Source: Prochlorococcus sp. AG-412-P08 (GTDB lineage Bacteria; Cyanobacteriota; Cyanobacteriia; PCC-6307; Cyanobiaceae). Taken from it: a stretch of 64,000 nucleotides of DNA. The notes under the pieces are model-generated. The model made no database searches, had not been told where the DNA came from, and saw only the letters and a program-made list of their open reading frames with translations. The stretch spans positions 1 through 64,000 of the forward strand of contig QCLI01000005.1 of NCBI GenBank assembly GCA_003214695.1, given 5' to 3'. Both the position numbers and the translations under genes were made by a program. This document shows, one piece after another, positions 20,901-31,546 of the stretch (position 1 is its first letter; each line of letters starts with the position of its first letter).

Positions 20901-22477
20901 CTGGAGCAAAAGTAGATACTTATATTGCAAAACTTAGAAATAGTAAGCCTGGCGTTGCACTAATTTCACCTCCACCGCACCACGATATCTACTCCATAGA
21001 AGATTTAGCTCAATTAATCCACGATCTACACCAAATCCATCCACAAGCAAAAGTTAGTGTCAAACTAGTAGCAGAAATAGGCATAGGAACAATTGCCGCA
21101 GGCGTAGCAAAGGCAAACGCCGATGTAATACAAATTTCTGGGCACGATGGTGGGACTGGGGCTTCTCCTCTTAGCTCTATTAAACATGCTGGATTGCCAT
21201 GGGAGTTAGGCCTAACTGAAGTCCACAGGTCTTTACTAGAGAATGGACTCAGAGGCAGAGTGTTATTGCGGGCAGATGGAGGATTAAAAACTGGTTGGGA
21301 TGTTGTTATTGCCGCACTACTGGGCGCAGAAGAATATGGCTTTGGGTCAATCGCAATGATTGCAGAAGGTTGCATCATGGCGCGTATATGTCATACAAAT
21401 AAATGTCCCGTAGGTGTTGCTACGCAACAAGAAGCATTAAGAAAACGCTTCCCAGGCATCCCTGAACATGTCGTAAATTTCTTCTTATTTGTCGCAGAGG
21501 AAGTAAGACAAATCATGAGCACCTTGGGTTTTTCTCGTTTAGAAGATCTAATTGGCAGGACTGACATACTTCAATCTCGAAATCTCAATCTTGCAAAAAC
21601 AAAAAAACTGGATTTGTCTTCGCTTCTAGAACCAATTAAAGAGTCTAAGGATCGATCATGGCTTCTTCATAAAGAAACCCCGCATAGCAATGGTCCAGTA
21701 TTAGAAAATCAACTCTTAGAAGACGCAGAAATTGTTAATGCGATACACAATCATGGAAAAGTTTCTCGCCATATCTCAATCGCTAATACGGATCGAAGCG
21801 TATGTGCCCGCATATCTGGAGATATTGCTCAACTCCATGGAAACAAAGGTTTTCAAGGATTTATTGAAATAACCTTTTCGGGAGCATCAGGACAAAGTTT
21901 TGGAGCCTTTTTACTTCAAGGCATGCATATTCGGCTAATAGGAGAAGCTAATGATTATGTAGGGAAAGGAATTAATGGAGGAAGAATTGCCATAATCCCG
22001 CCAACGAATGATAAGCATGCCTCAGATCAAGTAATTTTAGGTAATACTTGCTTATATGGAGGCACTGGGGGGCAGCTATTTGCAGTTGGGAAAGCTGGTG
22101 AACGCTTTGCAGTGAGAAATAGCGGAGTAGAGGCAGTTATAGAAGGTGCTGGGGATCATTGCTGTGAATACATGACTGGTGGAATAGTTGTTGTACTTGG
22201 GCCTACCGGTAGAAATGTTGGCGCTGGAATGACTGGTGGAATAACTTTCTTGTTAGATGAAGATGAACAAGTATCTAAAAGAGTTAACAAGGAAATTGTT
22301 GAGATTTATCCGTTATCCAATAAGAAGCAAGAAGATATATTAAAGCCCTTAATTCATGAGCATTGGTTGCAAACCAAGAGTTTTAAGGCGGAAGGTATCT
22401 TGAAGGATTGGGAGACTTTAAAAAAACTATTCAAAGTTTTGGTTCCTCCCAGTGAAAAAGAAAAAGTTGATTTGTGA
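17918..22477 (+). CDS. glsF: Ferredoxin-dependent glutamate synthase
   Basis: A 1519-residue GOGAT making glutamate from glutamine and 2-oxoglutarate. The N-terminal class II amidotransferase begins at Cys28 (KDACGVGF), so a 27-residue propeptide would be removed. The central and FMN-binding synthase domains follow (GGMSLGALSREAHE, GEGGEDPQRF, SGHDGGTGASPLSS), with the 3Fe-4S cysteine cluster CIMARICHTNKCPVG and a C-terminal GXGXG beta-helix. No small NADPH subunit (gltD) is adjacent, which with the length supports the ferredoxin type. ATG 17918 is preferred to the TTG 17906 of the track. Confidence 0.93.
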   Translation: MPNESHISNSPYCDSSSPKALVGEKDACGVGFLAQIESKASYWILEQALRALGCMEHRGGCGGDGDSGDGAGLLCEIPWNFFKKVWPETNSSHKSSGIGMVFMPNDLNQRNKAKEIFEEEAKKLSLNSKGWRKVPVDLEVLGPLARSTAPFIEQWLIEGNQEEENLENLLFRLRKRIQNRCSKSLNNIEGDPYIASLSTRTIVYKGMVRSQVLAEFYRDLKDERFEISFAIYHRRFSTNTLPRWPLSQPMRLLGHNGEINTLLGNLNWAKATEVHLEEIWGESSKDIEPVINASFSDSANLDATLELLVRSGRPITDSLLTLVPEAFRDQPELEKQPEINSFYEYSACTQEAWDGPALLVFSDGCFIGATLDRNGLRPARYCVTKDNLVIMGSETGVVEIGESNILEKGRLGPGQMLAVDLIEGRLLKNWEVKKEAANRHPYQDWLTKNCLTLNEQPWQNKSNFSDLELLKAQTAFGFSAEDLEIIINDMATGAKEPTYCMGDDIPLAILSNKPHLLYDYFKQRFAQVTNPPIDPLREKLVMSIEMNLGKRGSPLAPKDNSFSVINLHSPILNENDLNQLGNKGLVVKTISTLIEISEGFQGLGQSLQNICLEAASAVKSGSKILILSDRGISQNKTYIPPLLAVGAVHHYLLEHKLRLDASIVIDTAQCWSTHHVACLIGYGASAICPWLTWETTRHWWHSPKTQKLLEGNKLTDFTIQKAQANLKKALEDGLRKILSKIGISLLASYHGAQIFEAVGIGSDIINLAFKGTTSRIAGLTLKELANETLAFHSKAYPELDHKKLEFFGFVQYRSSGEFHLNNPAMSKALHAAVKAGPSYDHFSTYQTLLESRPATALRDLLTFQKVPHPIPIDQVESVESICRRFCTGGMSLGALSREAHEVLAIAMNRIGGKSNSGEGGEDPQRFKALTDVDEKSLSATLPNLKGLRNGDTACSAIKQIASGRFGVTPEYLRSGKQLEIKVAQGAKPGEGGQLPGAKVDTYIAKLRNSKPGVALISPPPHHDIYSIEDLAQLIHDLHQIHPQAKVSVKLVAEIGIGTIAAGVAKANADVIQISGHDGGTGASPLSSIKHAGLPWELGLTEVHRSLLENGLRGRVLLRADGGLKTGWDVVIAALLGAEEYGFGSIAMIAEGCIMARICHTNKCPVGVATQQEALRKRFPGIPEHVVNFFLFVAEEVRQIMSTLGFSRLEDLIGRTDILQSRNLNLAKTKKLDLSSLLEPIKESKDRSWLLHKETPHSNGPVLENQLLEDAEIVNAIHNHGKVSRHISIANTDRSVCARISGDIAQLHGNKGFQGFIEITFSGASGQSFGAFLLQGMHIRLIGEANDYVGKGINGGRIAIIPPTNDKHASDQVILGNTCLYGGTGGQLFAVGKAGERFAVRNSGVEAVIEGAGDHCCEYMTGGIVVVLGPTGRNVGAGMTGGITFLLDEDEQVSKRVNKEIVEIYPLSNKKQEDILKPLIHEHWLQTKSFKAEGILKDWETLKKLFKVLVPPSEKEKVDL

Positions 22478-22503
22478 AACACCAAAATTTCTTAACATGA
22501 TCA

Positions 22504-22821
22504 ATGTCTATTTTTATTAAAACTGAGCGGTTTAAGAAAGAAACTCTAAACTTAATGCCGAAAAAACGTAGTCAATATATCAAAGAACACTTAACCTGGG
22601 TATCAAAACTAAAAGAGGCTGGTGAGAATATTGCTTCTGGTTATCTAGTCAATGAATTTAGTGAGGCTGGAGGTGGAGGGTTTCTGGTGGTAGAAGCGAA
22701 TAATTTTGAAGAAGCAAAGTTGCTTATTATCAACGATCCAATGATTACAAATCAATTAGTAACTTGGGAAATTCACCAATGGATTCCTGTTTTTGGTCAA
22801 CTATTAAATCAACGAGGGTAA
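22504..22821 (+). CDS. YCII-related domain protein
   Basis: A 105-residue protein with the YCII-like ferredoxin fold pattern: [16 protein letters not shown] followed by [25 protein letters not shown]. No function is established for this cyanobacterial group. It begins 26 bp after glutamate synthase and may be co-transcribed; its 3' end overlaps the opposing lipA by 13 bp. Confidence 0.65.
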   Translation: MSIFIKTERFKKETLNLMPKKRSQYIKEHLTWVSKLKEAGENIASGYLVNEFSEAGGGGFLVVEANNFEEAKLLIINDPMITNQLVTWEIHQWIPVFGQLLNQRG

Positions 22822-23684
22822 TCCTTTATAAGTCTACGAACCTCCCCTGCATGATAGCTACTACGTGTCAAAGGAGAGCTCACTACTTGCAAAAAGCCAA
22901 AGCGCATCTCTCCTTCTTGTCGGTATTCATCAAACTGAGAAGGTGTTACAAATCTATCAACGGGTAAATGCTTGGGCCCAGGAGAGAGGTACTGGCCTAT
23001 GGTTACGATGTCTACATTATGATCATACAAGTCGGAAAGGACTTGTATCACCTCTTCGTCGGTTTCACCAAGACCAACCATTAATCCAGACTTTGAATAT
23101 ATATTTGAAGCTTCTTCTCTAACACGAAGTAATAATTCTAAGGAGCGTTGATATATCCCCTGAGGTCTAGCTCTCCTATAAAGTCTCGGAACGGTTTCTA
23201 TATTGTGATTTAAAACATCAGGGCAAGCTTGAACAACTTGGCTCAAGGCATCCCAATTGCCGCAAAAGTCAGGTATCAACAATTCAATAGTTGTTCCAGG
23301 GGAACTTGCCCTTACAGCATTAATACAACTTACAAATTGACTTGCTCCACCATCTTCTAAATCGTCACGATTTACAGACGTAATCACAACATGGTTTAAC
23401 CCAAGCCTTCTCACAGCTTCACCAAGACGTTCTGGCTCAGAAGGGTCAAGGCTTCTGAAACTTTTATCAAAGTCAATATCACAATATGGACATGCTCTAG
23501 TGCAGCCAGGTCCCATTATTAAAAAAGTTGCTGTTCCTCCTGCAAAACATTCTCCGATATTTGGACAGCTAGCCTCTTGGCAAACTGTATTTAAATTTAA
23601 ATCTGACAATAAATCAGCAACTCGTCCAATACGTTCGTGCTGTGGGGCCTTAACCCTTAACCAATTTGGTTTTTGAGTGCTCAT
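22809..23684 (-). CDS. lipA: Lipoyl synthase
   Basis: A 291-residue radical SAM enzyme inserting two sulfurs into octanoyl groups on E2/GcvH proteins. The auxiliary cluster cysteines are in [12 protein letters not shown] and the radical SAM cluster in [10 protein letters not shown]; the C-terminal RSSYHAGE carries the conserved serine ligand. Length and motifs are complete. Confidence 0.95.
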   Translation of the reverse strand: MSTQKPNWLRVKAPQHERIGRVADLLSDLNLNTVCQEASCPNIGECFAGGTATFLIMGPGCTRACPYCDIDFDKSFRSLDPSEPERLGEAVRRLGLNHVVITSVNRDDLEDGGASQFVSCINAVRASSPGTTIELLIPDFCGNWDALSQVVQACPDVLNHNIETVPRLYRRARPQGIYQRSLELLLRVREEASNIYSKSGLMVGLGETDEEVIQVLSDLYDHNVDIVTIGQYLSPGPKHLPVDRFVTPSQFDEYRQEGEMRFGFLQVVSSPLTRSSYHAGEVRRLIKDYPR

Positions 23685-23783
23685 TGTCCTAATAAAACAA
23701 ATTTCTCAAAAATTGATAGCTCATTAAACCATTCAGGAAAGTTTGAAAGTATAGATCAACAAGTAAAAGATTGGGGTCGTCCT

Positions 23784-23805
23784 TTTCAGGAACACAGTCC
23801 TGAAA
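23784..23805 (-). terminator. Hairpin downstream of cbiG-cobJ
   Basis: TTTCAGGA and TCCTGAAA pair perfectly across 6 nt, 14 bp after the cobJ stop. The T run is missing, so termination strength is doubtful. Confidence 0.35.
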
Positions 23806-23818
23806 CTTTCCAATCAAG

Positions 23819-25636
23819 CTAATAACCACGAGGGGTTACTACATATCCATCCTGGTAAAAACTTGTACTATTGCCTACAAGTATCAACGTAAGCATGTCA
23901 ACTTGATCGATAGGAAAGTCCCCGAGACAATGAACTTGAACTTTTTCTTCTTTTCTACCAAGTTGACGGGCAAAGACAACAGGAGTAGATGAATTTCTAG
24001 TTTCAAGGATTACGTCAAAAGCTTTTCTTAGTTGCCAATTTCGGTTATTGGATCTCGGGTTATAAAATGCAATCACAAAATCTGACATAGACGCAGCTTT
24101 AATTCGCTTTTCAATTTTTGACCAAGAGGTTAAACAATCGCTCAAACTAATTGCACAAAAATCATGCATCAATGGAGCACCGATTCTTGCTGCTGCCATT
24201 TGAAGAGAACTAATACCTGGATGAACTTTAAAATCTGGTCTATCTGACTTTGGTTTTCTCAACCAAAGTTCCAAAAGCAATCCCGCCATTCCATAAATTC
24301 CACTTTCTCCTGAAGAAATGAGTGATACTCGAACACCTTCTATGGCTAATTTCAAGGCATCACTGCATCTTTGACGCTCCTCAGTAAGAGAACTATCAAG
24401 ACGAACCTGATCAAATCTCCTGAATGGCTCCAATAAATCCAAATATCTCTTATACCCAACCCATACTGAACTTCTCGCAAGTGCAAAACGAGCATCATGA
24501 GTTAAGAAACTTGGTTCACCTGGTCCACTCCCAACCAAATGAATCTCACCCCTAGCTGGTGCAAAAGGTTCACTAGACTCAGCTATTGCTACGGTGACTG
24601 CTCCTCTTTCATTATTTTGCGCCTTATAAATATGTTTCTCATATTTAAGTTTGCCTTTGTCTCCTGAAGCTAAAATCGCCGCAGCCTCAGCAACTGATGA
24701 AGTTCCTACTTCAGCTTTGACTCTTGCAGAAGGATTGGGTACAGAAATTGCTAAGAGTTCTTTAGCATTGTAAAAGCGGCTAGATAAAGATTCATCGCTT
24801 AGAAAATCTCTGATAGCAACCTCATTCTCCTTGATATCAATAGTTGCTAAGCCTGCAACAGCTTCTTTAGCTAAACCGGCATGTTTTAAAGATTCTTTTA
24901 TAGCTCTTTTTAAAAGATTGGAGCTTGTATTTCTTTCACAGCCGATTCCCAACCACAAGGTCGCTGGATGCCAACAACACTTACCTACTACATTTGAGCA
25001 AATATGAAATAAAGGAGAGCTATTAGAAAGCGTCTCATTTTCTGGGAACTCACAAGTTTTAGCTGCACCTTTAGAACGATTCCATAATTCCGAACCAGTA
25101 GTTTGGTTTACCATTATTCGACTTCCCTTACTTAATCGAATCATTAGATCATTCCAGTGAGCTGTCTCACCAGTGCGCCTCCAACCCCATGCTTCTCCAA
25201 AACTATCAATTGAAAGTATCTTTTCAGTTCTAGAGAATCCTGTAAAAATAGCTTTTCCGCCTATATCTTGAGCTAATTGGACAGCAAATTCTTCAGCACC
25301 TCCTTTGTGTCCGCCTAAAACTGGAACGATATTTTCGGCTCTCCCATCAATTACTAAAACTGACGGATCCTTATCTTTTCCATTTAATAATGGAGCAATT
25401 ATTCGAATTACTGCTCCAATTGCACCAACAACCAAGAAAGTTGTTCCAGAGCTCCAAAACCTATGGAAGACCTCATAGGGGTTTTCGACCAAAACTTCTT
25501 CCACAGACAAGTCAAGCTCAGAAGCTGCACCTGGAGTTAAAACAATCAAATCTGCATGACCGCGTGACTTCAGCCTCTTCAATAGGTGGTATGAAGAAGG
25601 GGAAAATCCAAGAGCAATTCTGTCGGGAGGTTTCAA
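23819..25636 (-). CDS. cobJ: CbiG-CobJ fusion (precorrin-3B C17-methyltransferase)
   Basis: A 605-residue fusion. The N-terminal part (about 1-340) matches CbiG: VGAIGAVIRIIAPLL, VLGGHKGGAEEFA and the LGIGCERNTSS start of the CbiG C-terminal domain. Residues about 365-605 form a tetrapyrrole methylase with the SAM loop LVGSGPGEPSFLT and ISSGESGIYGMA, as in CobJ/CbiH. Together they should handle C17 methylation and ring contraction in B12-type corrin synthesis. Fusion of these two steps is known in cyanobacteria. Divergent from psaA. Confidence 0.88.
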   Translation of the reverse strand: MKPPDRIALGFSPSSYHLLKRLKSRGHADLIVLTPGAASELDLSVEEVLVENPYEVFHRFWSSGTTFLVVGAIGAVIRIIAPLLNGKDKDPSVLVIDGRAENIVPVLGGHKGGAEEFAVQLAQDIGGKAIFTGFSRTEKILSIDSFGEAWGWRRTGETAHWNDLMIRLSKGSRIMVNQTTGSELWNRSKGAAKTCEFPENETLSNSSPLFHICSNVVGKCCWHPATLWLGIGCERNTSSNLLKRAIKESLKHAGLAKEAVAGLATIDIKENEVAIRDFLSDESLSSRFYNAKELLAISVPNPSARVKAEVGTSSVAEAAAILASGDKGKLKYEKHIYKAQNNERGAVTVAIAESSEPFAPARGEIHLVGSGPGEPSFLTHDARFALARSSVWVGYKRYLDLLEPFRRFDQVRLDSSLTEERQRCSDALKLAIEGVRVSLISSGESGIYGMAGLLLELWLRKPKSDRPDFKVHPGISSLQMAAARIGAPLMHDFCAISLSDCLTSWSKIEKRIKAASMSDFVIAFYNPRSNNRNWQLRKAFDVILETRNSSTPVVFARQLGRKEEKVQVHCLGDFPIDQVDMLTLILVGNSTSFYQDGYVVTPRGY

Positions 25637-26011
25637 TGCGGGAAAAATCTGCCTGGTTTGTAAAGAATTTGAGTAGCTCTTGTTGATAAAAAAATTGTTT
25701 TTTATTCAAAACTTGATTCTAGTAATTCCATTTCTCCTGACAATCTTCTATGGGAAAACCCAGTAATAGGCTATGTTTGAATTAATTTCGAAGAATCCTC
25801 TGAAAGATTTTTATTCCAAAAAAAAGAAAAAACCTGGGTAGAACATTTGTTACTTGAATAGGTAGTAACTGGCTCACGGATCTATGATTTCTAAATTAGA
25901 TCCTTTAAATAGGGATCCTTTAATCAATATTGAATCTAGAGGCAACTCTATTTTCTTTATTAAAAACACGGTGGCCTGCCACCTAGACCTATTCCTCGGG
26001 GAAGAATCTCG
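25637..26011. promoter_or_regulatory. cobJ-psaA divergent intergenic region
   Basis: A 375-bp gap with no gene I can support. It should hold the psaA-psaB promoter. GATCCTTTAA is repeated directly at 25899-25908 and 25914-25923 (15-bp period), a GGTGG-CCTG-CCACC hairpin lies at about 25972-25985 in the likely 5' leader, and a GGGGAAG lies shortly before the psaA ATG. No HLR1-type RpaB site is obvious. Confidence 0.45.
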
Positions 26012-28291
26012 ATGACCATAAGCCCACCAAAACGTGGGGATAAAGCAAAAGGGGAAGCACCCACCCCTTATGACCAGCCTGTCGATAGGGATCATCAACC
26101 TATTGATTATGAAAAACTCAACAAACCTGGGTTCTGGTCTTCCAAGCTTTCAAAAGGTCCCAAAACCACAACATGGATTTGGAATCTCCACGCTGATGCT
26201 CATGATTTTGACACTCATCTAGGTGACCTAGAAGAGACTAGTAGAAAGATTTTTTCTGCTCACTTTGGACACTTAGCAGTCGTCTTTATTTGGATGAGTG
26301 CTGCTTTCTTTCATGGAGCACGATTCTCTAATTACACCGGCTGGTTAGCCGACCCTGCAAACGTAAAGCCTGGGGCTCAGGTTGTTTGGCCAGTAGTAGG
26401 CCAGGAAATTCTTAATGCTGATTTAGGCGGCAACTATCAAGGGCTGCAAATCACATCTGGGGTTTTTCAGATGTGGAGAGCATGGGGAATTACCAGCGAG
26501 GTTCAGCTAATGGCTTTAGCCATTGGTGGTGTGATCATGGCCGCTTTAATGCTTCATGGCGGCATTTACCACTACCACAAAGCTGCTCCCAAGCTTGAGT
26601 GGTTTCAGAAAATTGAACCTATGCTTCAACACCATCAGATTGCTCTGATTGGTTTGGGCTCTATTGCATGGGCTGGTCACCTAATTCATATAGGTGCTCC
26701 TGTTGCAGCAATGCTTGATGCCATTGATGCAGGCAACCCTCTTATGGTTGATGGAGTAACTATTGCCTCAGCGGCAGATGTTACGAATCTTGCTCCTAGG
26801 CTTTGTGACCCTTCTGTAGCCAGCCAGATTTTCCCAAGTCTTGCAGGTAGAACAGTAGAAAATTTCTTCACCTTAAACTGGTGGGCTTTTAGCGATATTC
26901 TGACCAACAAAGGTGGGCTCAACCCTGTTACAGGAAGCCTTTGGATGACTGACATTTCCCACCATCACCTTGCATTTGGTGTTTTTGCCATCTTTGGTGG
27001 TCATATGTGGAGAAATAATGTTCATGGTGTTGGTCACAGCATGAAGGAGATAATGGATGTACATAAGGGAGACCCGATCCTCTTTCCTGCTCCAAAAGGG
27101 CATGAAGGGATATTTGAATTCCTAAGTAATAGTTGGCACGGTCAATTAGCTATTAACCTTGCGATGGTTGGTTCAGCAAGCATTGTGATCGCTCATCACA
27201 TGTATGCTCTACCTCCCTATCCATATTTATCCTCTGATTACCCAACTGTCCTTGGTCTATTCACCCACCATATGTGGATAGGCGGGCTAATGATATGTGG
27301 AGCAGCTGCTCATGCTGGTATTGCGATGATTCGTGATTACGATCCAGCAGTTCATGTTGATAACGTTCTTGATCGAATTCTTAAAGCCCGTGATGCAATT
27401 ATTAGCCACTTAAATTGGGTTTGTATGTGGCTTGGTTTCCATAGTTTTGGCCTTTACATTCATAACGATGTAATGCGTGGACTGGGAAGACCTCAAGATA
27501 TGTTTAGTGATACAGCAATTCAGCTGCAACCATTCTTAGCTCAATGGGTTCAGAACCTTTGGAAAGGTTCAATAGGAACTTCTCAGCTAGCTGGTACAAC
27601 CCAAGCATTACCTGGTGGAGTCAGTGAAGCTTTCTCTATGCCTCTAGGGACAGCAGATCTCATGATTCATCATGTTCATGCTTTCACTATTCATGTAACG
27701 CTACTTATCCTTCTTAAGGGTGTTCTTTACGCAAGAAGTTCACGTCTAATTCCTGATAAAGCTCAACTTGGCTTTAGGTTCCCTTGTGATGGACCTGGTC
27801 GTGGTGGTACTTGCCAAGTTTCTTCTTGGGACCATGTTTTCTTGGGTCTCTTCTGGATGTATAACTCCCTGTCTGTTGTCATTTTCTACTTCTCTTGGAA
27901 AATGCAAAGTGATGTATGGGGACTAACAGGTGGAAACTTTGCTCAAAGCTCTATCACCATCAATGGCTGGCTTCGTGACTTCCTATGGGCTCAATCATCC
28001 CAGGTTCTAACTGGTTATGGACAAGGGACTGCTGCTTATAGTTTGTTGTTCCTTGGAGCTCATTTCATTTGGGCCTTCAGCTTAATGTTCCTATTCACTG
28101 GACGTGGCTACTGGCAGGAACTATTTGAATCCATAATATGGGCACACAATAAGCTAAAAATCTCTCCTACTATTCAACCTAGGGCACTTTCAATCACCCA
28201 AGGCCGTGCAGTAGGTGTAACTCACTTCCTCCTAGGCGGCATTGTGACCACCTGGGCATTCTTCCACGCCCGCCTTATTGGGCTCGGCTAA
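26012..28291 (+). CDS. psaA: Photosystem I P700 apoprotein A1
   Basis: PsaA, 759 residues, one of the two core subunits binding P700, antenna chlorophylls and half of the FX 4Fe-4S cluster. The FX loop [12 protein letters not shown] is intact, and the eleven-helix pattern with many histidine ligands is seen throughout. The [18 protein letters not shown] and [14 protein letters not shown] segments near the end are typical. psaB follows after 21 bp. Confidence 0.98.
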   Translation: MTISPPKRGDKAKGEAPTPYDQPVDRDHQPIDYEKLNKPGFWSSKLSKGPKTTTWIWNLHADAHDFDTHLGDLEETSRKIFSAHFGHLAVVFIWMSAAFFHGARFSNYTGWLADPANVKPGAQVVWPVVGQEILNADLGGNYQGLQITSGVFQMWRAWGITSEVQLMALAIGGVIMAALMLHGGIYHYHKAAPKLEWFQKIEPMLQHHQIALIGLGSIAWAGHLIHIGAPVAAMLDAIDAGNPLMVDGVTIASAADVTNLAPRLCDPSVASQIFPSLAGRTVENFFTLNWWAFSDILTNKGGLNPVTGSLWMTDISHHHLAFGVFAIFGGHMWRNNVHGVGHSMKEIMDVHKGDPILFPAPKGHEGIFEFLSNSWHGQLAINLAMVGSASIVIAHHMYALPPYPYLSSDYPTVLGLFTHHMWIGGLMICGAAAHAGIAMIRDYDPAVHVDNVLDRILKARDAIISHLNWVCMWLGFHSFGLYIHNDVMRGLGRPQDMFSDTAIQLQPFLAQWVQNLWKGSIGTSQLAGTTQALPGGVSEAFSMPLGTADLMIHHVHAFTIHVTLLILLKGVLYARSSRLIPDKAQLGFRFPCDGPGRGGTCQVSSWDHVFLGLFWMYNSLSVVIFYFSWKMQSDVWGLTGGNFAQSSITINGWLRDFLWAQSSQVLTGYGQGTAAYSLLFLGAHFIWAFSLMFLFTGRGYWQELFESIIWAHNKLKISPTIQPRALSITQGRAVGVTHFLLGGIVTTWAFFHARLIGLG

Positions 28292-28312
28292 CCTTTCCTG
28301 ACCTTATCCACA

Positions 28313-30556
28313 ATGGCAACGAAATTTCCTTCGTTTAACCAGGGTCTGGCACAGGACCCTACAACCCGCCGTATTTGGTACGGCATAGCCACGGCTCACG
28401 ATTTCGAGAGTCATGATGGCATGACCGAAGAAGCTCTTTATCAAAAGATCTTCGCAACACACTTTGGTCATCTTGCAATCATTGGTCTTTGGGTTGCTGG
28501 GAACCTGTTCCATATCGCCTGGCAAGGCAACTTCGAACAATTTGTAATTGACCCACTTCATGTTCGTCCAATTGCTCATGCAATCTGGGATCCTCACTTT
28601 GGCCAAGGCTTAACTGATGCCTTAACCCAAGCAGGAGCAAGTGGGCCTGTAAACATTGCATATTCTGGTCTTTACCACTGGTGGTACACGATTGGAATGC
28701 GTACCAATCAACAGCTATTCCAGGGTGCGATATTCATTAACATCCTTGTTTGCTGGCTTCTATTTGCCGGTTGGTTGCATCTTCAACCAAAATTCAGACC
28801 ATCTTTAGCTTGGTTCAAAAACGCAGAAGCTCAACTAAACCATCACTTAGCTGTTTTATTTGGCTTTAGCAGTATTGCTTGGAACGCTCACCTTGTTCAT
28901 GTAGCAATTCCTGAGTCTCGAGGTCAACATGTTGGTTGGGACAACTGGCTTACAGTTGCACCTCACCCTGCAGGATTGGCTCCATTCTTTTCATTGAATT
29001 GGGGCGCATACGCTCAAAACCCTGATTCTGTTGATCATGTTTTTGGTACAGCTCAGGGAGCAGGGACTGCAATGTATACCTTTATGGGCGGCCTGCACCC
29101 TGGTACTGAGTCCCTTTGGCTAACAGATATCGCCCATCATCACTTGGCTATTGGTGTGATGTTTGTTATTGCTGGCCATATGTATAGAAATACATTTGGC
29201 ATAGGACATACTCTTAAAGAAATCACTGAGTTCCATAACACAGATCATCCAAATGATCCCCATACCACTGCCAAAGATGGTCGTCATTTCGGTGTAAATC
29301 ACAATGGAATCTATGAGACAGTTAATAACTCACTGCACTTCCAACTTGGGCTAGCACTTGCTTGTTTAGGTGTTGCTTGTAGTTTGGTAGCTCATCATAT
29401 GGGTGCATTGCCTTCCTATGCCTACATAGCAAGGGATTACACAACTCAAGCAGCCCTTTATACACACCACCAATACATAGCAGTATTGCTAATGACTGGG
29501 GCCTTCTCACATGGAGCTATATTCTTCATTCGTGACTACGACCCAGAACTTAATAAAGGTAATGTTCTAGCAAATGTTTTAGAGACAAAAGAAGCTCTAA
29601 TTAGCCATTTGAGCTGGGTAACTATGCTTCTAGGATTCCATACACTAGGAATCTACGTTCACAATGATGTAGTAGTTGCATTTGGAACTCCTGAAAAGCA
29701 GATACTTGTAGAGCCAGTTTTTGCTCAAGCTCTTCAGGCATTTAGTGGAAAAATGATGTATGGCATAGATGCCCTACTGGCTAACGCAAATAGTTCAGCA
29801 AGCTTGGCAGCCAACAGCATGCCTGGTAACCACTATTGGATGGAAATGATCAATGCGCCAAACGCAACGACTAACTTCGTCCCAATTGGTCCAGCAGATT
29901 TCTTAGTACACCATGGAATCGCTCTAGGTCTACACACAACAGCTTTGATACTTATCAAAGGTGCTTTAGACGCAAGAGGTACCAAGCTGATACCTGATAA
30001 GAAAGATTTTGGATATTCTTTCCCCTGTGATGGACCTGGACGTGGAGGCACATGTGACTCTTCTCCTTGGGATGCTACTTACATGGCACTATTCTGGGCA
30101 GTTAATACAATTGCTTGGGTTCAGTTCTACTGGCATTGGAAACACCTGGCCATCTGGCAAGGCAACCTTGCTCAGTTCAATGAATCAGGAACATACCTAA
30201 TGGGTTGGTTCAGAGATTATCTATGGCTAAATAGCGCACAGCTAATCAATGGATACAATCCATTTGGAGTAAATGCATTGTCTGCTTGGGCTTGGATGTT
30301 CCTCTTTGGGCACTTAATTTGGGCAACAGGCTTCATGTTCCTTATTTCATGGAGAGGCTACTGGCAAGAACTTATTGAAACGCTTGTATGGGCGCATCAA
30401 AGAACGCCAATTGCTAATCTGATTGGATGGAGAGACAAGCCAGTTGCGCTTTCAATTGTTCAGGCACGACTAGTAGGTGTAACTCACTTTGTTGTTGGGA
30501 CAGCAGTCACATATGCAGCCTTTGTAATAGGTTCGACTGCTGGAAAATTCGGATAA
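28313..30556 (+). CDS. psaB: Photosystem I P700 apoprotein A2
   Basis: PsaB, 747 residues, the heterodimer partner of PsaA. It starts [30 protein letters not shown] and carries its own FX loop [12 protein letters not shown]. The C-terminal [13 protein letters not shown] helix is complete. It is the second gene of the psaAB operon and is followed by a perfect terminator. Confidence 0.98.
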   Translation: MATKFPSFNQGLAQDPTTRRIWYGIATAHDFESHDGMTEEALYQKIFATHFGHLAIIGLWVAGNLFHIAWQGNFEQFVIDPLHVRPIAHAIWDPHFGQGLTDALTQAGASGPVNIAYSGLYHWWYTIGMRTNQQLFQGAIFINILVCWLLFAGWLHLQPKFRPSLAWFKNAEAQLNHHLAVLFGFSSIAWNAHLVHVAIPESRGQHVGWDNWLTVAPHPAGLAPFFSLNWGAYAQNPDSVDHVFGTAQGAGTAMYTFMGGLHPGTESLWLTDIAHHHLAIGVMFVIAGHMYRNTFGIGHTLKEITEFHNTDHPNDPHTTAKDGRHFGVNHNGIYETVNNSLHFQLGLALACLGVACSLVAHHMGALPSYAYIARDYTTQAALYTHHQYIAVLLMTGAFSHGAIFFIRDYDPELNKGNVLANVLETKEALISHLSWVTMLLGFHTLGIYVHNDVVVAFGTPEKQILVEPVFAQALQAFSGKMMYGIDALLANANSSASLAANSMPGNHYWMEMINAPNATTNFVPIGPADFLVHHGIALGLHTTALILIKGALDARGTKLIPDKKDFGYSFPCDGPGRGGTCDSSPWDATYMALFWAVNTIAWVQFYWHWKHLAIWQGNLAQFNESGTYLMGWFRDYLWLNSAQLINGYNPFGVNALSAWAWMFLFGHLIWATGFMFLISWRGYWQELIETLVWAHQRTPIANLIGWRDKPVALSIVQARLVGVTHFVVGTAVTYAAFVIGSTAGKFG

Positions 30557-30594
30557 AGGCTGCTTAACTCTGCTAAAGAGTTGAAAAGGAAAGG

Positions 30595-30630
30595 AAAACC
30601 CCGTCAGTTATTAAACTGACGGGGTTTTTT
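30595..30630. terminator. Bidirectional terminator after psaB
   Basis: AAAACCCCGTCAGTT and its exact complement form a 15-bp stem with loop ATTA, followed by T runs on both strands. It terminates psaAB and also the opposing serine hydrolase gene, whose stop codon (30629-30631) lies at the hairpin edge. Confidence 0.95.
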
Positions 30631-31528
30631 ATTTAAGACTCCATTGACTTAATTCTGATGAAAACGAGGGTAAAAGAAGAGTATCCCTAGCGAGATTTTT
30701 CCCTTGAGTAAAAACTATTAGAAGCATTCTGTGCCCTTTAGGAGTTTCAAAGTACGCTGCATCATGTCTGACTTCACTCATTAATCCTGCTTTGCTCCAC
30801 AAATTACTGCCAGTTGGCAATCCTTCTCCGAGAAAACCATCAACTTGATTATCAGGATTCTCCTTTCGCTTTAGTAAATCTAATGATCGATTAAGAATCT
30901 TTTTTAAATTCTGAGTTGCTTTTGGCATTAAAAAAGAACTATTGATTAACTCATGCATCAACTTTGCCGTGGCAATTGTAGTTAATGAATTTCGATTCTG
31001 ACCTCTATCACCATAAAAGTCGCTATCTCGACCAAAAGGACCATCGCCCCAAGTCTTTTGACAGCAATTAATTGATCGAAATTCCTGCCAATTGAAACTA
31101 GAAAGCCAAGCATTAACAAAATTTCTCTTTTTTTTCCAAACTTCCCATCTTTGACCTTTTAAAGATGGACCGCTGGTTGTCGCTGTTAAAAGATCAACAA
31201 TATAACTAGTTGCATCATTGCTCGAATTAGTAATCATTTCCGACATTGCTCTTCGAAGCTCGCTTGATTCAATTAACAAATCTCGATACAACCAATTTTC
31301 AATTGCACATGCATAGAATAATTTAACTACACTAGCTGGATATATTGGCTTCTCTTCCAACCAACCTGCACCTCTTGCTGAACCCAATGAATCGCCATCA
31401 TCAGCTGTATAACAAACCCATGTAATTGAAACCTTCTTATGAAGGTTTGGTCGGCATTCATTCTCAAACCGGTCAATTAATTGTCGCAAGAAAGATCCCA
31501 TCGAAGGATCGTAAATGTAAAAACTCAT
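30629..31528 (-). CDS. Serine hydrolase of the beta-lactamase/penicillin-binding fold
   Basis: A 299-residue protein with the class A beta-lactamase-like layout: SVVK at 66-69 (nucleophile and lysine, in YPASVVKLFYA), SND at 103-105 in place of SDN, and KAG near 250 in place of KTG. No signal peptide is obvious. These proteins are common in cyanobacteria and may act on peptidoglycan or related substrates; actual beta-lactam hydrolysis is not implied. Divergent from the NlpC/P60 gene with 18 bp between starts. Confidence 0.7.
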   Translation of the reverse strand: MSFYIYDPSMGSFLRQLIDRFENECRPNLHKKVSITWVCYTADDGDSLGSARGAGWLEEKPIYPASVVKLFYACAIENWLYRDLLIESSELRRAMSEMITNSSNDATSYIVDLLTATTSGPSLKGQRWEVWKKKRNFVNAWLSSFNWQEFRSINCCQKTWGDGPFGRDSDFYGDRGQNRNSLTTIATAKLMHELINSSFLMPKATQNLKKILNRSLDLLKRKENPDNQVDGFLGEGLPTGSNLWSKAGLMSEVRHDAAYFETPKGHRMLLIVFTQGKNLARDTLLLPSFSSELSQWSLK

Positions 31529-31546
31529 TGCATACTTCTGTAATCA

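Noticed and set aside
25874-26098. 74-residue minus-strand ORF across the psaA start
   Set aside because: Overlaps the psaA N-terminus and leader, with no protein similarity that I recognise.
28304-28606. 100-residue ORF antisense to psaB
   Set aside because: Lies fully within conserved psaB codons; a frame shadow.
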